Notes under the pieces: generated by a model
Seen by the model: the letters and a program-made list of their open reading frames with translations, nothing else
The model's database searches: none
What the model was told of the DNA's origin: nothing
NCBI RefSeq assembly: GCF_024730785.1
Contig: NZ_CP102830.1
Coordinates: 1,922,001 to 1,986,000 of the forward strand
Length of the DNA: 64,000 bases
Direction of reading: 5' to 3'
Origin: Pseudomonas sp. LS44
GTDB taxonomy: Bacteria > Pseudomonadota > Gammaproteobacteria > Pseudomonadales > Pseudomonadaceae
In this document: piece by piece, positions 40,450 through 49,034 of the stretch
Layout: every line of letters begins with the position of its first letter
Numbering within the stretch: the stretch's first letter is position 1
Translations under genes and position numbers: made by a program

Positions 40450-43400
40450 ATGCTGATGATTTCACTCAAGTCCACCTCGGCACGCTTGTTGGCCCACCCA
40501 CTGCCATTGGCACTCGCCATCAGTGTGGCGATACCGCAGTTGTCGCAGGCGCAGACGGTCATCCCCAGCTCAACTACGACCGTGCAACTGCAGGGGGTAA
40601 GTCCCACGGATGCGGAGGTCTTGTTGCCGGCAGGTAACAGCGTCAACACCGCCGCCGGCAACGGTATCGAAGGCGATACGAGTCAGGACTGGAAACTGTC
40701 CAATCAGGGCACGATCAGCGGCGCGAGCCATGGAGTTTTCCTGCAGTCAGCCAGCGGTAATGCAAGCTTCGACAACGCAGGCAATGTGAGTGGCGGCAGT
40801 GGTAGCGATGACGCTGCGGTGTTCTTTTCAGGTGGCGGAAGCCTCACGCAGGCTGCTGGTGGAACGCTGAACGGCACTCATGGGGCAGTCTTCGATGGCG
40901 GCTCGGTGGCCGGCAGCAATGCCGGCAATATTACGGCGGGGGGGAACGGCTTGTGGCTGCGCAACGGTGCCAGCGGCAGTTTCGTGAACAGCGGCCGGGT
41001 CGAGACGTCGACGAGAGCGGTCTATGTCACAGATGGGGGTTCGCTCGAGCTGACGGGTGTAGGGAGCCTAGTGGCCAGCGGTACGGGAGTGGCGGGTGTT
41101 TTTTCCGACAAGGGCTCAAACGTCGTAATGCGCGGAGGAAACATCACGGTCTCGGGTGACAACAGCAAGGGGCTACTGTCGTCCTGGCGGGGCGCGTCGC
41201 TATCTGCGAGCGACGTGCAGATCAATGTCACGGGAAACAACATGGCTATTGGTGCTTTCGCCGCAGGCACTGGCGACGGTGTAGACAGCCTCACGCTGAG
41301 CGGCGGTTCGATCAACGTGCAGGGGAGTGGGGCATTCGGTCTGGCGGCCAGTAATTACGATGTACTGACTGCCAACAATGTGGCCATCAGTGTTTCGGGT
41401 CTCAATTCAGGGGGGGCAACTTCTCAAGATTATTCCCAGATGACTCTTAATGGTGGGTCTATAACGACTACCGGAGAGGGCGCTGAAGGGCTATTGGTGT
41501 ATGGCGTCCCGGCTCCCGCGAGCGTTGGCCGCCTTCCGACTTCCCCCTCTCCTGGGTTGGTTCCAGTGCCTCTGAACGCTGTGCAGGGACAGCCAGGTGC
41601 GAGCATCGTGTCCAACCGGATCACCATCAGCACCTCCGGCGCTAATGCGCACGGAGCAATCCTGCGAGACAGCGGAGCGGTCACGCTCACTGACAGCCGT
41701 CTCAGCACAAGCGGTGCGGGTGCGGCGGCGATTGTGTCCGAAAAAGGCGATCAGTCGAATGGCGTCAATACCGTGGCTATTGAGCGAAGCACTATCACTT
41801 CCGGGCTCGCTGCGGGGATATCTGTGACGGACAGTACGCTCAACATGACCCTGGACAACTCCTCCTTGAGTGGCGGGACAGCGCTGTACCAGGTGGCGAG
41901 CACGGGCACGTTGAACCTATTGGCCAGGAGTTCAACGCTTACAGGCGCAGCCTTGACCGATGCTGGCGGTATCGCGAACGTCACGCTGGTGGACAGCACC
42001 TGGAACTTCTCCAACGCTCCGGTTGATGGGGTCTTCAATACCTTGCGGGTGAACAGTTACACCGGCGCCGGCACCCTGGCCCTGAACACCGTGCTCGCCG
42101 GAGACGGCTCGCCCTCGGACAAGTTGCTGATCGACGGCGGTACGGCGACCGGCAGCAGCCAGCTGCAAATCAAGAATGCCGGTGGGGCAGGTGAGCTCAC
42201 CACTGGCAACGGCATCCTGGTAGTGGACACCATCAACGGTGGCACCACTGCGGCCGATGCTTTCGCGCTGTCCGGGCGGGTGGTTGCCGGCCCGTACGAG
42301 TACACCCTGCAGCGCTCCAGCATCGAGGGTAGCCTGCAGCGCTCCAGCACTGACGGCAGCAACGAACAGGCCTGGTACTTGCGCTCAAGCGAGACGCCCA
42401 CGCCGCCTTCGCCTCCAAGCCCGCCTTCACCTCCAGCTCCGCCAAGCCCGCCGTCACCTCCGGCGCCGCCCGCGCCTCCTGCACCTCCGAGGCCCAACTA
42501 TCGCCCGGAAACCTCGTTGTACACCGCGGTGCCGGCACTGGCGCTGGTCTATAGCCGCGCCATCATCGACACCCTGCACGAGCGGGTTGGCGAGGAGCGT
42601 CGTCTGGCCGGAGCGCCGTTGCCGGCGGACAACCAAGAAGCCTACGGCCCCTCGCTGGGCTGGGGCCGGGCGATCTACCGGCACGGTGAGCAGGAGCGCA
42701 GCCATAGCGGGCCGTTCGGCGAGACGCCGGAATACGACTACGACCTCAGCGCCTTCCAGGTCGGTCTGGACCTGTACCGCAGCGAAGCCACCGACGGCAG
42801 TACCAATCAGGCTGGCCTGTCGCTGGCCATTGGCACGATCGACGGTAGCATCGAGCACTACAACGGCGCTGATGCCGGTGACGACACGCTGCGTGCCTAC
42901 AGCCTCGGCGGCTACTGGACGCACTTCGGCCCCGCAGGCTGGTATCTGGACGGCGTGCTGCAACTCAACCGCTTCGACATCGAAGCCAAGCCGGACAGCA
43001 TGGGCAAGCTGGATACCGACGGCTGGGGTTACACCGCCTCGCTGGAAGGTGGCTATCCGTTCCAGATCGACAAGGACCTGTATATCGAACCGCAGGCACA
43101 GGTGATCTACAGCTCCGTCGATCTAGACGACAGCCACGACATCGCCGCCGACGTGCGCTTCAAGGATGTCGAGTCGTTGATCGGCCGGGCCGGCGTGCGT
43201 CTGGACAAGGACTGGTACCGCGAGGCGATGAACGGCGAGGTGTTGCGCACCAGCCTGTGGGTGCGGCCAAGCGTGTGGCACGAGTTCAAGGGCGACCCAA
43301 AAACCGAGTTCTCCTCGGCGCGCGGTTTCGTGCCGTTCGATGCTGATCTGGGTGGTAGTTGGGGCGAAGTCAACGTCGGTTTGGACTGGCAGGCCGGCGC

Positions 43401-43497
43401 GGACACCAGCTTCTACGTGTCCGCCGGTTACCAGAAGGCTGTCGACGGGGACAACCACAGCTACGAAGGCATGCTGGGGGTGAAGGTGGCCTTTTAG
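40450..43497 (+). CDS. autotransporter (type Va), pectin-lyase-like passenger, copy 2
   Basis: A 1015-residue paralogue of the preceding gene, starting 60 bases after it and probably co-transcribed. The signal peptide ends near SQAQT (about residue 35). The passenger differs strongly from copy 1 up to about residue 530, then the shared SPSDKL-IDGGT segment, Pro-rich hinge (about 645-680) and barrel follow with only scattered changes. A 27-base tandem duplication encodes an extra IEGSLQRSS before the hinge. AAGGAG lies 10 bases before the ATG. Its stop codon overlaps that of the convergent kinase gene. Confidence 0.88.
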   Translation: MLMISLKSTSARLLAHPLPLALAISVAIPQLSQAQTVIPSSTTTVQLQGVSPTDAEVLLPAGNSVNTAAGNGIEGDTSQDWKLSNQGTISGASHGVFLQSASGNASFDNAGNVSGGSGSDDAAVFFSGGGSLTQAAGGTLNGTHGAVFDGGSVAGSNAGNITAGGNGLWLRNGASGSFVNSGRVETSTRAVYVTDGGSLELTGVGSLVASGTGVAGVFSDKGSNVVMRGGNITVSGDNSKGLLSSWRGASLSASDVQINVTGNNMAIGAFAAGTGDGVDSLTLSGGSINVQGSGAFGLAASNYDVLTANNVAISVSGLNSGGATSQDYSQMTLNGGSITTTGEGAEGLLVYGVPAPASVGRLPTSPSPGLVPVPLNAVQGQPGASIVSNRITISTSGANAHGAILRDSGAVTLTDSRLSTSGAGAAAIVSEKGDQSNGVNTVAIERSTITSGLAAGISVTDSTLNMTLDNSSLSGGTALYQVASTGTLNLLARSSTLTGAALTDAGGIANVTLVDSTWNFSNAPVDGVFNTLRVNSYTGAGTLALNTVLAGDGSPSDKLLIDGGTATGSSQLQIKNAGGAGELTTGNGILVVDTINGGTTAADAFALSGRVVAGPYEYTLQRSSIEGSLQRSSTDGSNEQAWYLRSSETPTPPSPPSPPSPPAPPSPPSPPAPPAPPAPPRPNYRPETSLYTAVPALALVYSRAIIDTLHERVGEERRLAGAPLPADNQEAYGPSLGWGRAIYRHGEQERSHSGPFGETPEYDYDLSAFQVGLDLYRSEATDGSTNQAGLSLAIGTIDGSIEHYNGADAGDDTLRAYSLGGYWTHFGPAGWYLDGVLQLNRFDIEAKPDSMGKLDTDGWGYTASLEGGYPFQIDKDLYIEPQAQVIYSSVDLDDSHDIAADVRFKDVESLIGRAGVRLDKDWYREAMNGEVLRTSLWVRPSVWHEFKGDPKTEFSSARGFVPFDADLGGSWGEVNVGLDWQAGADTSFYVSAGYQKAVDGDNHSYEGMLGVKVAF

Positions 43498-45161
43498 ACC
43501 AGTAACCCCAGCAGCAATGCCAGGTTAAGCGCCAGTGATACCAGCGCGACGCCACGCCAGACTTTCAGTGGTTCGCGCTCCAGCAGTGGGCGGGGGCGAA
43601 CGCTAATGGCTTGGCGTTCGCCCTGCTCGAGTACCAGCAGCCATTCCTCGGCGGTTTCGAAGCGCTGGGCGGGGTCGGCGGCCACTGCACGATTCAGGCA
43701 GTCATCCAGCCAAGTGGGCAAGTCGGGACGATAACGGCTAGCCGGAATTGGTTGGCCAAAGCGCGGGTGCTGGAAGGCCTCGATCTCCCCGTAGGGATAA
43801 TGCCCGGTGAGCAGGTAGTAGAACGTCACGCCGGCTGCGTAGATATCCTGTTGCGGGCTGGGCGCGGCGCCGGCGAACGCTTCTGGGGCGATATAGCTGG
43901 GGGTTCCCGGCAGGCTGTGATCCTCATCGCGAGACAAGCCGGGGCAATAGGCGAGGCCGAAATCCAAAACGCGCAATTCGCCATCGTCGCCCCACAGCAG
44001 GTTTTCGGGCTTGATGTCGCGGTGCAGGATATTGCGTCGGTGCAGCATGCCCAGGGCCTTGAGCAGACGCGGGGCGATGTCCAGCCATTCCGGCAGGCCC
44101 AGCGCACCGCTCAGTCGACGGTGTTCGGCCAGGGTTTGTCCGGGATATTCGCGTTGCAGGTAGTACAAATGCTGGCGCTGCGGCAGCGGATGCACTTCGG
44201 GAAAGTGGCGGCCGGCGACCCGGCGCAGGAACCATTCTTCCAGCAGCAGCGCCGAGCCGGCTTGCGGCTCGTCCTGACGATTGGCGGGAAGGGTTTTCAA
44301 CAGCCAGCGCCGTGCCTGGGCATCGCGCACCCGATAGACCAGCGACTGGCGTGTCTCGCTGATCAGCCGCTCGACCTGCCAGCCTTCGAACTCCTGGCCA
44401 TCGCGCAGCTTCGGCGCTAGCGGCCATTGATCGAGCTGGGCGAGGGTATCGCCGAGCGCGCTTTCCGGCAGGTCGCCAACTTCCACCAGCAAGGCGCTGG
44501 CATTGTCTTGGCTGCCGGCCAGATGCGCGGCGCTGACCAGTGCCTGGCAGATGGCGGCGGGTTCATTGGCATCCTGCAAAATCTGCTGGATGCGGTTGTC
44601 GCCAAGGGTCGCCCAAACGCCGTCGCTGACCAGCAGAAAATGCTCGCCGGCGCGCAGTTCGCCGTCCAGATAATCCACGACCAGATGTTGATCCAGGCCC
44701 AGCGCGCGCTTGAGCACGTGTTGCATGCCCGGCTGATCCCAGACGTGATCTTCGCTGATACGCTCCAATTGACCGTCATGCCAGCGGTAGGCGCGGCAGT
44801 CGCCGACGTGCGCGAGGGTGAAACGTCGTCCGCGCAGCACCAGTGCGGTGAGGGTGGTGAGTAGCGGCTGGCCCCCGCCATTGGCGCGTAGCCAGCGGTT
44901 GTGGGCCAACAGCAGTCGTTCCAGGGATTGCGCCACCGCCCAGGTTTCCGGGGTGGCATAGTAATCGAGGGCCAGTGCCTGCAGCGTTGCCCGAGCCGCC
45001 AGACCGCCATCGGCACACTGGCTGACGCCGTCAGCGAGGGCGAACAGAGAGCCTTTGCTCGCCGCCAGGGCTGGCGTCGGGGTGACTACCCGCAGGGCGT
45101 CCTGGTTTTCTTCCCGCGGGCCGATGGCGCTGGCTTCGCCGAAACGCAGTTGCAAAGTCAT
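43494..45161 (-). CDS. PP2C phosphatase-Ser/Thr kinase fusion protein
   Basis: A 555-residue fusion. Residues about 5-235 form a PP2C-type phosphatase (REENQDA, LFALADGVSQC, AHVGDCRAYRW, LLVSDGVW, GSQDNASALLVEV). Residues about 255-510 form a Hanks-type kinase (catalytic loop LHRDIKPENLL, VLDFGLAY, PSYIAPEAF). A hydrophobic C-terminal helix (about 533-553) anchors it to the inner membrane. It matches PA1782, which lies between nirB and nasA in P. aeruginosa, so a role in the nitrate-assimilation module is suggested by conserved position only. Targets are unknown. Confidence 0.9.
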   Translation of the reverse strand: MTLQLRFGEASAIGPREENQDALRVVTPTPALAASKGSLFALADGVSQCADGGLAARATLQALALDYYATPETWAVAQSLERLLLAHNRWLRANGGGQPLLTTLTALVLRGRRFTLAHVGDCRAYRWHDGQLERISEDHVWDQPGMQHVLKRALGLDQHLVVDYLDGELRAGEHFLLVSDGVWATLGDNRIQQILQDANEPAAICQALVSAAHLAGSQDNASALLVEVGDLPESALGDTLAQLDQWPLAPKLRDGQEFEGWQVERLISETRQSLVYRVRDAQARRWLLKTLPANRQDEPQAGSALLLEEWFLRRVAGRHFPEVHPLPQRQHLYYLQREYPGQTLAEHRRLSGALGLPEWLDIAPRLLKALGMLHRRNILHRDIKPENLLWGDDGELRVLDFGLAYCPGLSRDEDHSLPGTPSYIAPEAFAGAAPSPQQDIYAAGVTFYYLLTGHYPYGEIEAFQHPRFGQPIPASRYRPDLPTWLDDCLNRAVAADPAQRFETAEEWLLVLEQGERQAISVRPRPLLEREPLKVWRGVALVSLALNLALLLGLLV

Positions 45162-45190
45162 GGAGGGTCCGTGGTGATCGAGGGTTGGAC

Positions 45191-45225
45191 GTAGGATGGG
45201 TTGAGCGCAGCGATACCCATCCTAC
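45191..45225. repeat. single REP unit between nasA and the kinase gene
   Basis: GTAGGATGGGTT at the start and ACCCATCCTAC at the end make one palindrome around GAGCGCAGCGAT. This is half of the paired element at 33254-33322. Confidence 0.8.
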
Positions 45226-45232
45226 AAATAAG

Positions 45233-46444
45233 TCAGACGCGCGCGGCGGTGACGGCAGCCGAGCCCCAGGTGGTTCTCCAGCGCTGTTTCACGCCATACA
45301 GGCCGAACCAGGCCAGCACGCCAAGGCTGGCGAACAGCCACAGGCCGAGCTGGTAATCGCCGGTCTGCTGCTTGATGGCGCCGAGTCCTGCGGTCAGGCA
45401 GAAGCCGCCAATGCCGCCGGCCATGCCGATCAAACCGGTCATGACACCGATCTCGCGGCGAAAGCGCTGTGGGACCAGCTGGAACACTGCGCCGTTGCCG
45501 GCACCCAGGCTGAGCATCGCCACCACGAACAGCGCCAGCGCGACGAAAGAACTGGAGATATGGAAGCCCACCGCCGCGATGCAGATAGCGGCCACCGTAT
45601 ACACCGCCAGCAGGGTGCGAATCCCGCCGATGCGGTCGGCGAACGCGCCGCCCAACGGACGCATCAGGCTACCGGCGAAGACGCAAGCAGCGGTGTAGTA
45701 GCCGGCGGTGACTGGGGCCAGACCGTATTGATCATGGAAGTAGCCGGGCAGGGTGCTGGCCAGGCCGAGGAAGCCACCGAAGGTCACGCTGTAGAAAAAC
45801 ATGAACCACCAGCTGTCGCGGTCGCCCAGCGCCTTAAGGTAATCGGCTACCGACTTGGGTGCCGGGCGCTCGGGAGCGTTGCGTGCCGTACTGGCGAAGA
45901 TCACCAGGGTTAGCACCAGCGGGATCAGCGCCAGCCCGAACACATTGTTCCAGCCAAACAACGCGGCCAGGCCAGGCGCGAACAGGGCGGCCAGCACGGT
46001 GCCAGAGTTCCCAGCACCGGCGATGCCCAGCGCCTTGCCCTGATGCTGCAGTGGATACCATTGCGAGGCCAGCGGCAGGGCGACGGCGAAAGAAGCGCCC
46101 GCCATACCGAGGAACAGGCCGAGCAGCAGGGCTTGCTCATAGCTGTGAACACCCAGCTGCCAGGCGCCAAACAGGGCACCGATGACGATGACCTGGCCGA
46201 AAATGCCGGCACTTTTCGGTGAGGTGCGATCAGCCAGCAAACCCATCAGAAAGCGCAGCAGCGCACCGGCGAGAATCGGCGTGGCGACCATCAGTGCTCG
46301 CTGCTGGGTGGTCAAACCGAGGTCGGCGGCGATCTGCACGCCCAGCGGTCCAAGCACGTACCAGACCATGAAACTCATGTCGAAATAGAGAAACGCAGCG
46401 AACAACGTTGGCGTATGCCCGGCCTTCCAAAAACTCGTATTCAT
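45233..46444 (-). CDS. nasA: nitrate/nitrite transporter, MFS NNP family
   Basis: A 403-residue protein with about 12 transmembrane helices that imports nitrate for assimilation. NNP-type signatures include GMAGASFAVALPLASQWYP and GIAGAGNSGTVLAALFAP in the first half, and the GAGNGAVFQLVPQRFRREIG motif in the second. It is the first gene after a sigma-54 promoter and NasT-type leader, and is probably co-transcribed with the kinase gene. Confidence 0.93.
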   Translation of the reverse strand: MNTSFWKAGHTPTLFAAFLYFDMSFMVWYVLGPLGVQIAADLGLTTQQRALMVATPILAGALLRFLMGLLADRTSPKSAGIFGQVIVIGALFGAWQLGVHSYEQALLLGLFLGMAGASFAVALPLASQWYPLQHQGKALGIAGAGNSGTVLAALFAPGLAALFGWNNVFGLALIPLVLTLVIFASTARNAPERPAPKSVADYLKALGDRDSWWFMFFYSVTFGGFLGLASTLPGYFHDQYGLAPVTAGYYTAACVFAGSLMRPLGGAFADRIGGIRTLLAVYTVAAICIAAVGFHISSSFVALALFVVAMLSLGAGNGAVFQLVPQRFRREIGVMTGLIGMAGGIGGFCLTAGLGAIKQQTGDYQLGLWLFASLGVLAWFGLYGVKQRWRTTWGSAAVTAARV

Positions 46445-46628
46445 CTGACACCTCTATCCGTTCGTAGGGCCCAGCGGTTGCGCATACCGATTCGTCACCG
46501 TATGGCAACCGCCAGGAAGGCAGGTGCTTGTGGCACTTGCCCGTGGCCGAAGCCACAGCGGTTATGAATAACAAGCGGAGCACCGGATCACGGTCGCTCC
46601 ACAGACTCCAATCACTGGAGCCGAAACG

Positions 46629-46719
46629 AAAAAACGCCGCAGCACGAATCGCCAACGAGTAGCGAAAGGTGTAGCGACGTCTTTGTCGTATGTGGAGGCA
46701 ACCGCCGTTGGCTACCTGT
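46629..46719 (-). promoter_or_regulatory. nasA leader with NasT-type tandem hairpins
   Basis: Read on the minus strand, P1 is GGTAGCC-AACGGC-GGTTGCC (46716-46697, with two G-U pairs) and P2 is CGAC-AAAGAC-GTCG (46688-46675). Both hexaloops have A1 and G4, the ANTAR-RNA consensus, and P1 has exactly the same loop as the nitrate reductase leader. A T6 run (46634-46629) behind G+C-rich sequence could be the attenuator, though its stem looks weak by eye. The nasA start codon is about 185 bases further on. Confidence 0.75.
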
Positions 46720-46730
46720 GCCTGCTCCTG

Positions 46731-46746
46731 AGCAAGAGCCGGGCCA
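46731..46746 (-). promoter_or_regulatory. sigma-54 promoter of nasA
   Basis: On the minus strand TGGCCC-GGCTC-TTGCT fits TGGCAC-N5-TTGCW with one mismatch. The predicted start near 46719 falls just before the first leader hairpin, as for the reductase operon. Confidence 0.78.
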
Positions 46747-46870
46747 AGTTCTAGAAGGCTTGAATTATCGGGCGTTCCGAGGTGTGAGGAGGGCGGAGTT
46801 GATGCAAAAGGGCGCGGTGCGAGCTGCAGTTGCGCCGAGTTGGGGCGGCGAGAATCTGGTCTGGTAAACG

Positions 46871-46895
46871 CCCTCTCCCGGTGTATGGGAGAGGG
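46871..46895 (-). terminator. inverted repeat after the thioesterase gene
   Basis: CCCTCTCCC (46871-46879) and GGGAGAGGG (46887-46895) form a perfect nine-base stem directly after the stop of the gene at 46904. There is no T run, so a terminator or mRNA-stabilising role is only suggested. Confidence 0.5.
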
Positions 46896-46903
46896 TCAAA
46901 CGT

Positions 46904-47353
46904 TTAGCTCACCCAGTTGATGTGAGCTGGTAGCCCGGCGCGTACGTGCTCGGGAATCGGGGTGACTTTCTTGGCCTTGTAGTCGAAGAACACGAAGCCG
47001 GCTTTGGCCATCGCGATCAGTTTGCCGTCCGCCGGGCGAGTGACGCGGAAGATGATGTCGCCACCGTACTTGTTCAGATCCATCAGACCGAGGTCGAAGC
47101 GCAGCGTGTCGCGGGCGAAGGCTTCCGCCTTGTAGGTGGTGGCCAAGTCGGTGGCCACATAGCCGATCCCGTTCGCGTCCCGACCTTCGCTGATCCGTGC
47201 CTCGTAGAGGAAGCGTGCTCGCGCCTCGGAAATCATCGAGATCATGTTGTCGTTGCCCAGATGACCACCGCCATTAATGTCGGTGGTCCGCACGCTCATC
47301 ATGGTGTGGTAGTAGAAAAGGTGCTCGGGAAACTCAAGGGTCAGACGGGCCAT
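46904..47353 (-). CDS. acyl-CoA thioesterase, hotdog fold (4HBT)
   Basis: A 149-residue hotdog protein of the 4-hydroxybenzoyl-CoA thioesterase-like group. FYYHTMMSVRTTDINGGGHLGNDNMISMISEARARFLYE shows the usual active-site region with Asp and the following His-Leu-Gly-Asn (only the Asp-Asn core is meant as a motif). The ATG at 47353 is preferred to a GTG four codons earlier. It stands alone among nitrate and alginate genes and its acyl substrate is unknown. Confidence 0.8.
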   Translation of the reverse strand: MARLTLEFPEHLFYYHTMMSVRTTDINGGGHLGNDNMISMISEARARFLYEARISEGRDANGIGYVATDLATTYKAEAFARDTLRFDLGLMDLNKYGGDIIFRVTRPADGKLIAMAKAGFVFFDYKAKKVTPIPEHVRAGLPAHINWVS

Positions 47354-47453
47354 GCTCGATCTCACTGCGTTTGTAATAACTGAGGCAGCGATTTTAGCCG
47401 GCCCGGTTCCGCCTTGGCGGCGTCTAAACGGACGAAATTAACGGTTTGCTGCC

Positions 47454-48143
47454 TTATTGGTGCGCCGCATTCAGCCAGTAGAAGGTCACCTTGCCACCTT
47501 CTGTGCTCGGCCCGTAGTTGTCCTGCACGTAAGCGCCCGCCTTGAAATACAGCAGCTGTTTGCCCCAATAGCCGCTGATGGGTTGGTAATGCGAGCCACC
47601 ATCGCCGTCGCTGCTAGTCACGCGGATGCCCAGGTTGCCGCTGGGAGTCAGGCGCAGGTCGTAGCCAAAGCGCTCGCCCAGCTGGATGTTTTCGGCGATC
47701 AGAATGTTCTGCACAGTCTTGTCACCCGGACGTTTACGCAGCAATGCCTCAATCCGCCCGATACCGTTGTAGTAGTGGTATTGCAGCTTGAGCAATGGGT
47801 CGTTCTGGCTGCCGGGCTGGTCTTTGCTGTGGATCTGGCCGATGACGATTTTGTTCTTGCTCGGCACTTTTTCGACCCGCAGGACCGCGCTCAAATAGTT
47901 GTCCGCCTGGGCGTACGGCCAGTTGCTGAACGTACCATCGGCTTGGCTTTCGCGCAGTTCGCTGCGCGGGTAGATGGCATCGGCACTGTGGCTGCCGGTA
48001 ACCGGCGCCCAGAACGTCACGCTGCCATCGGAATTCTGGCGAAAGTACTGGCTGCTGTAGCCATTGTTCAATCGCGCGGTGCTGATGTCGGTGGCGGCCG
48101 TCTGGCCAGGGACGCTGAGTACCCAAGTGCTGAGATCAATCAC
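47454..48143 (-). CDS. polysaccharide lyase family 7 (alginate lyase)
   Basis: A 229-residue PL7 enzyme expected to cleave alginate by beta-elimination. The three PL7 signatures are present: RSELRES (about residue 60), QIHS (about 102) and YFKAGAYVQ (about 203). The start is a GTG at 48143 with AAGGA six bases before it. No signal peptide is visible, so it may act inside the cell or leave by another route. Its position near nasA matches PA1784 of P. aeruginosa. Confidence 0.88.
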   Translation of the reverse strand: MIDLSTWVLSVPGQTAATDISTARLNNGYSSQYFRQNSDGSVTFWAPVTGSHSADAIYPRSELRESQADGTFSNWPYAQADNYLSAVLRVEKVPSKNKIVIGQIHSKDQPGSQNDPLLKLQYHYYNGIGRIEALLRKRPGDKTVQNILIAENIQLGERFGYDLRLTPSGNLGIRVTSSDGDGGSHYQPISGYWGKQLLYFKAGAYVQDNYGPSTEGGKVTFYWLNAAHQ

Positions 48144-48368
48144 AGATGATCCTTACTAATTATCAGGAGAGAATTAAAGCTCCTATTGGTTGCGTGATCG
48201 CCGGGTAAGTTCAAAATAGTCTGACGAACGGATTGGCGGCGGGATGCCATTAAGTCGCGAGGGTGATTAAGTGGGGATTAGAGTGGTGGAGATATTTGTA
48301 GGGCGAAACGTTTTATATCGGAGTTTTTATTAGTGGAACATCCCTGTTCAACTATGGGTGAGACTTAC

Positions 48369-48986
48369 TTATCGATGATTAAGTGCGAGCGCTTCGGCAT
48401 GTTCCATACGGGCTTGCCCTTCGGTCTTGCGTCGGGAAGTTTTCCAGTCGATCAGCAAAATCATCATGGTGAAACCCGCGGCAATTAATAGCGGATATGC
48501 TACCAAGAGCTCTTGCATGCTGTACTTCCATGCCAGGGGGCGGCCAACACCGAGCATGGCAGCGTACAACCAGGATACGGCGGAAACGGTGCCGGCAAAC
48601 ACGGCCAAGGTCCGGGTGTTGACATCCAGTTTAAGGATGCAACCAGCCTTGTTCATGGCTGGCATGACAAGGTTGTGCAGCACATATCCATTGATGGTGA
48701 GCAGCACCACAATAAGAATCTTGGCTTGTAATTTGGGGTTGAGGAAATATTCCTGACCTTTGATTGAGGCGTCCAATCCAATAATCATCAGGCCGGTAAT
48801 CCACAGGGCGCCGAGCGCAATGAGTACTGTGGTTTTGAGTTGGGCAAGGTGATGTGGATCCTGCTGGGAAGAATCATCGGTGATTAATCTTTTTATCATC
48901 GTAAAGTCGCTAACAATAACCATGCCAAGGGCTACGCAGCAAGCAATAAGATGTGAATATACGAGCGCTAAACGAATCAGCTCCAT
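48369..48986 (-). CDS. five-helix inner-membrane protein of unknown function
   Basis: A 205-residue protein with about five transmembrane helices (about 5-25, 48-68, 82-103, 125-147 and 158-180). His13 in the first helix and a His in the third (GYVLHNLVMP) could bind heme or metal, which is a guess. It may belong to a DUF2214-like family. The ATG at 48986 has AGGAAG seven bases upstream. The gene lies in a more A+T-rich stretch than its surroundings, so it may have been acquired. Confidence 0.65.
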   Translation of the reverse strand: MELIRLALVYSHLIACCVALGMVIVSDFTMIKRLITDDSSQQDPHHLAQLKTTVLIALGALWITGLMIIGLDASIKGQEYFLNPKLQAKILIVVLLTINGYVLHNLVMPAMNKAGCILKLDVNTRTLAVFAGTVSAVSWLYAAMLGVGRPLAWKYSMQELLVAYPLLIAAGFTMMILLIDWKTSRRKTEGQARMEHAEALALNHR

Positions 48987-49034
48987 GGTTACTTCCTGCT
49001 TGGGCAGGGAAGTAAGGAAAGACAAAATTTCCAT

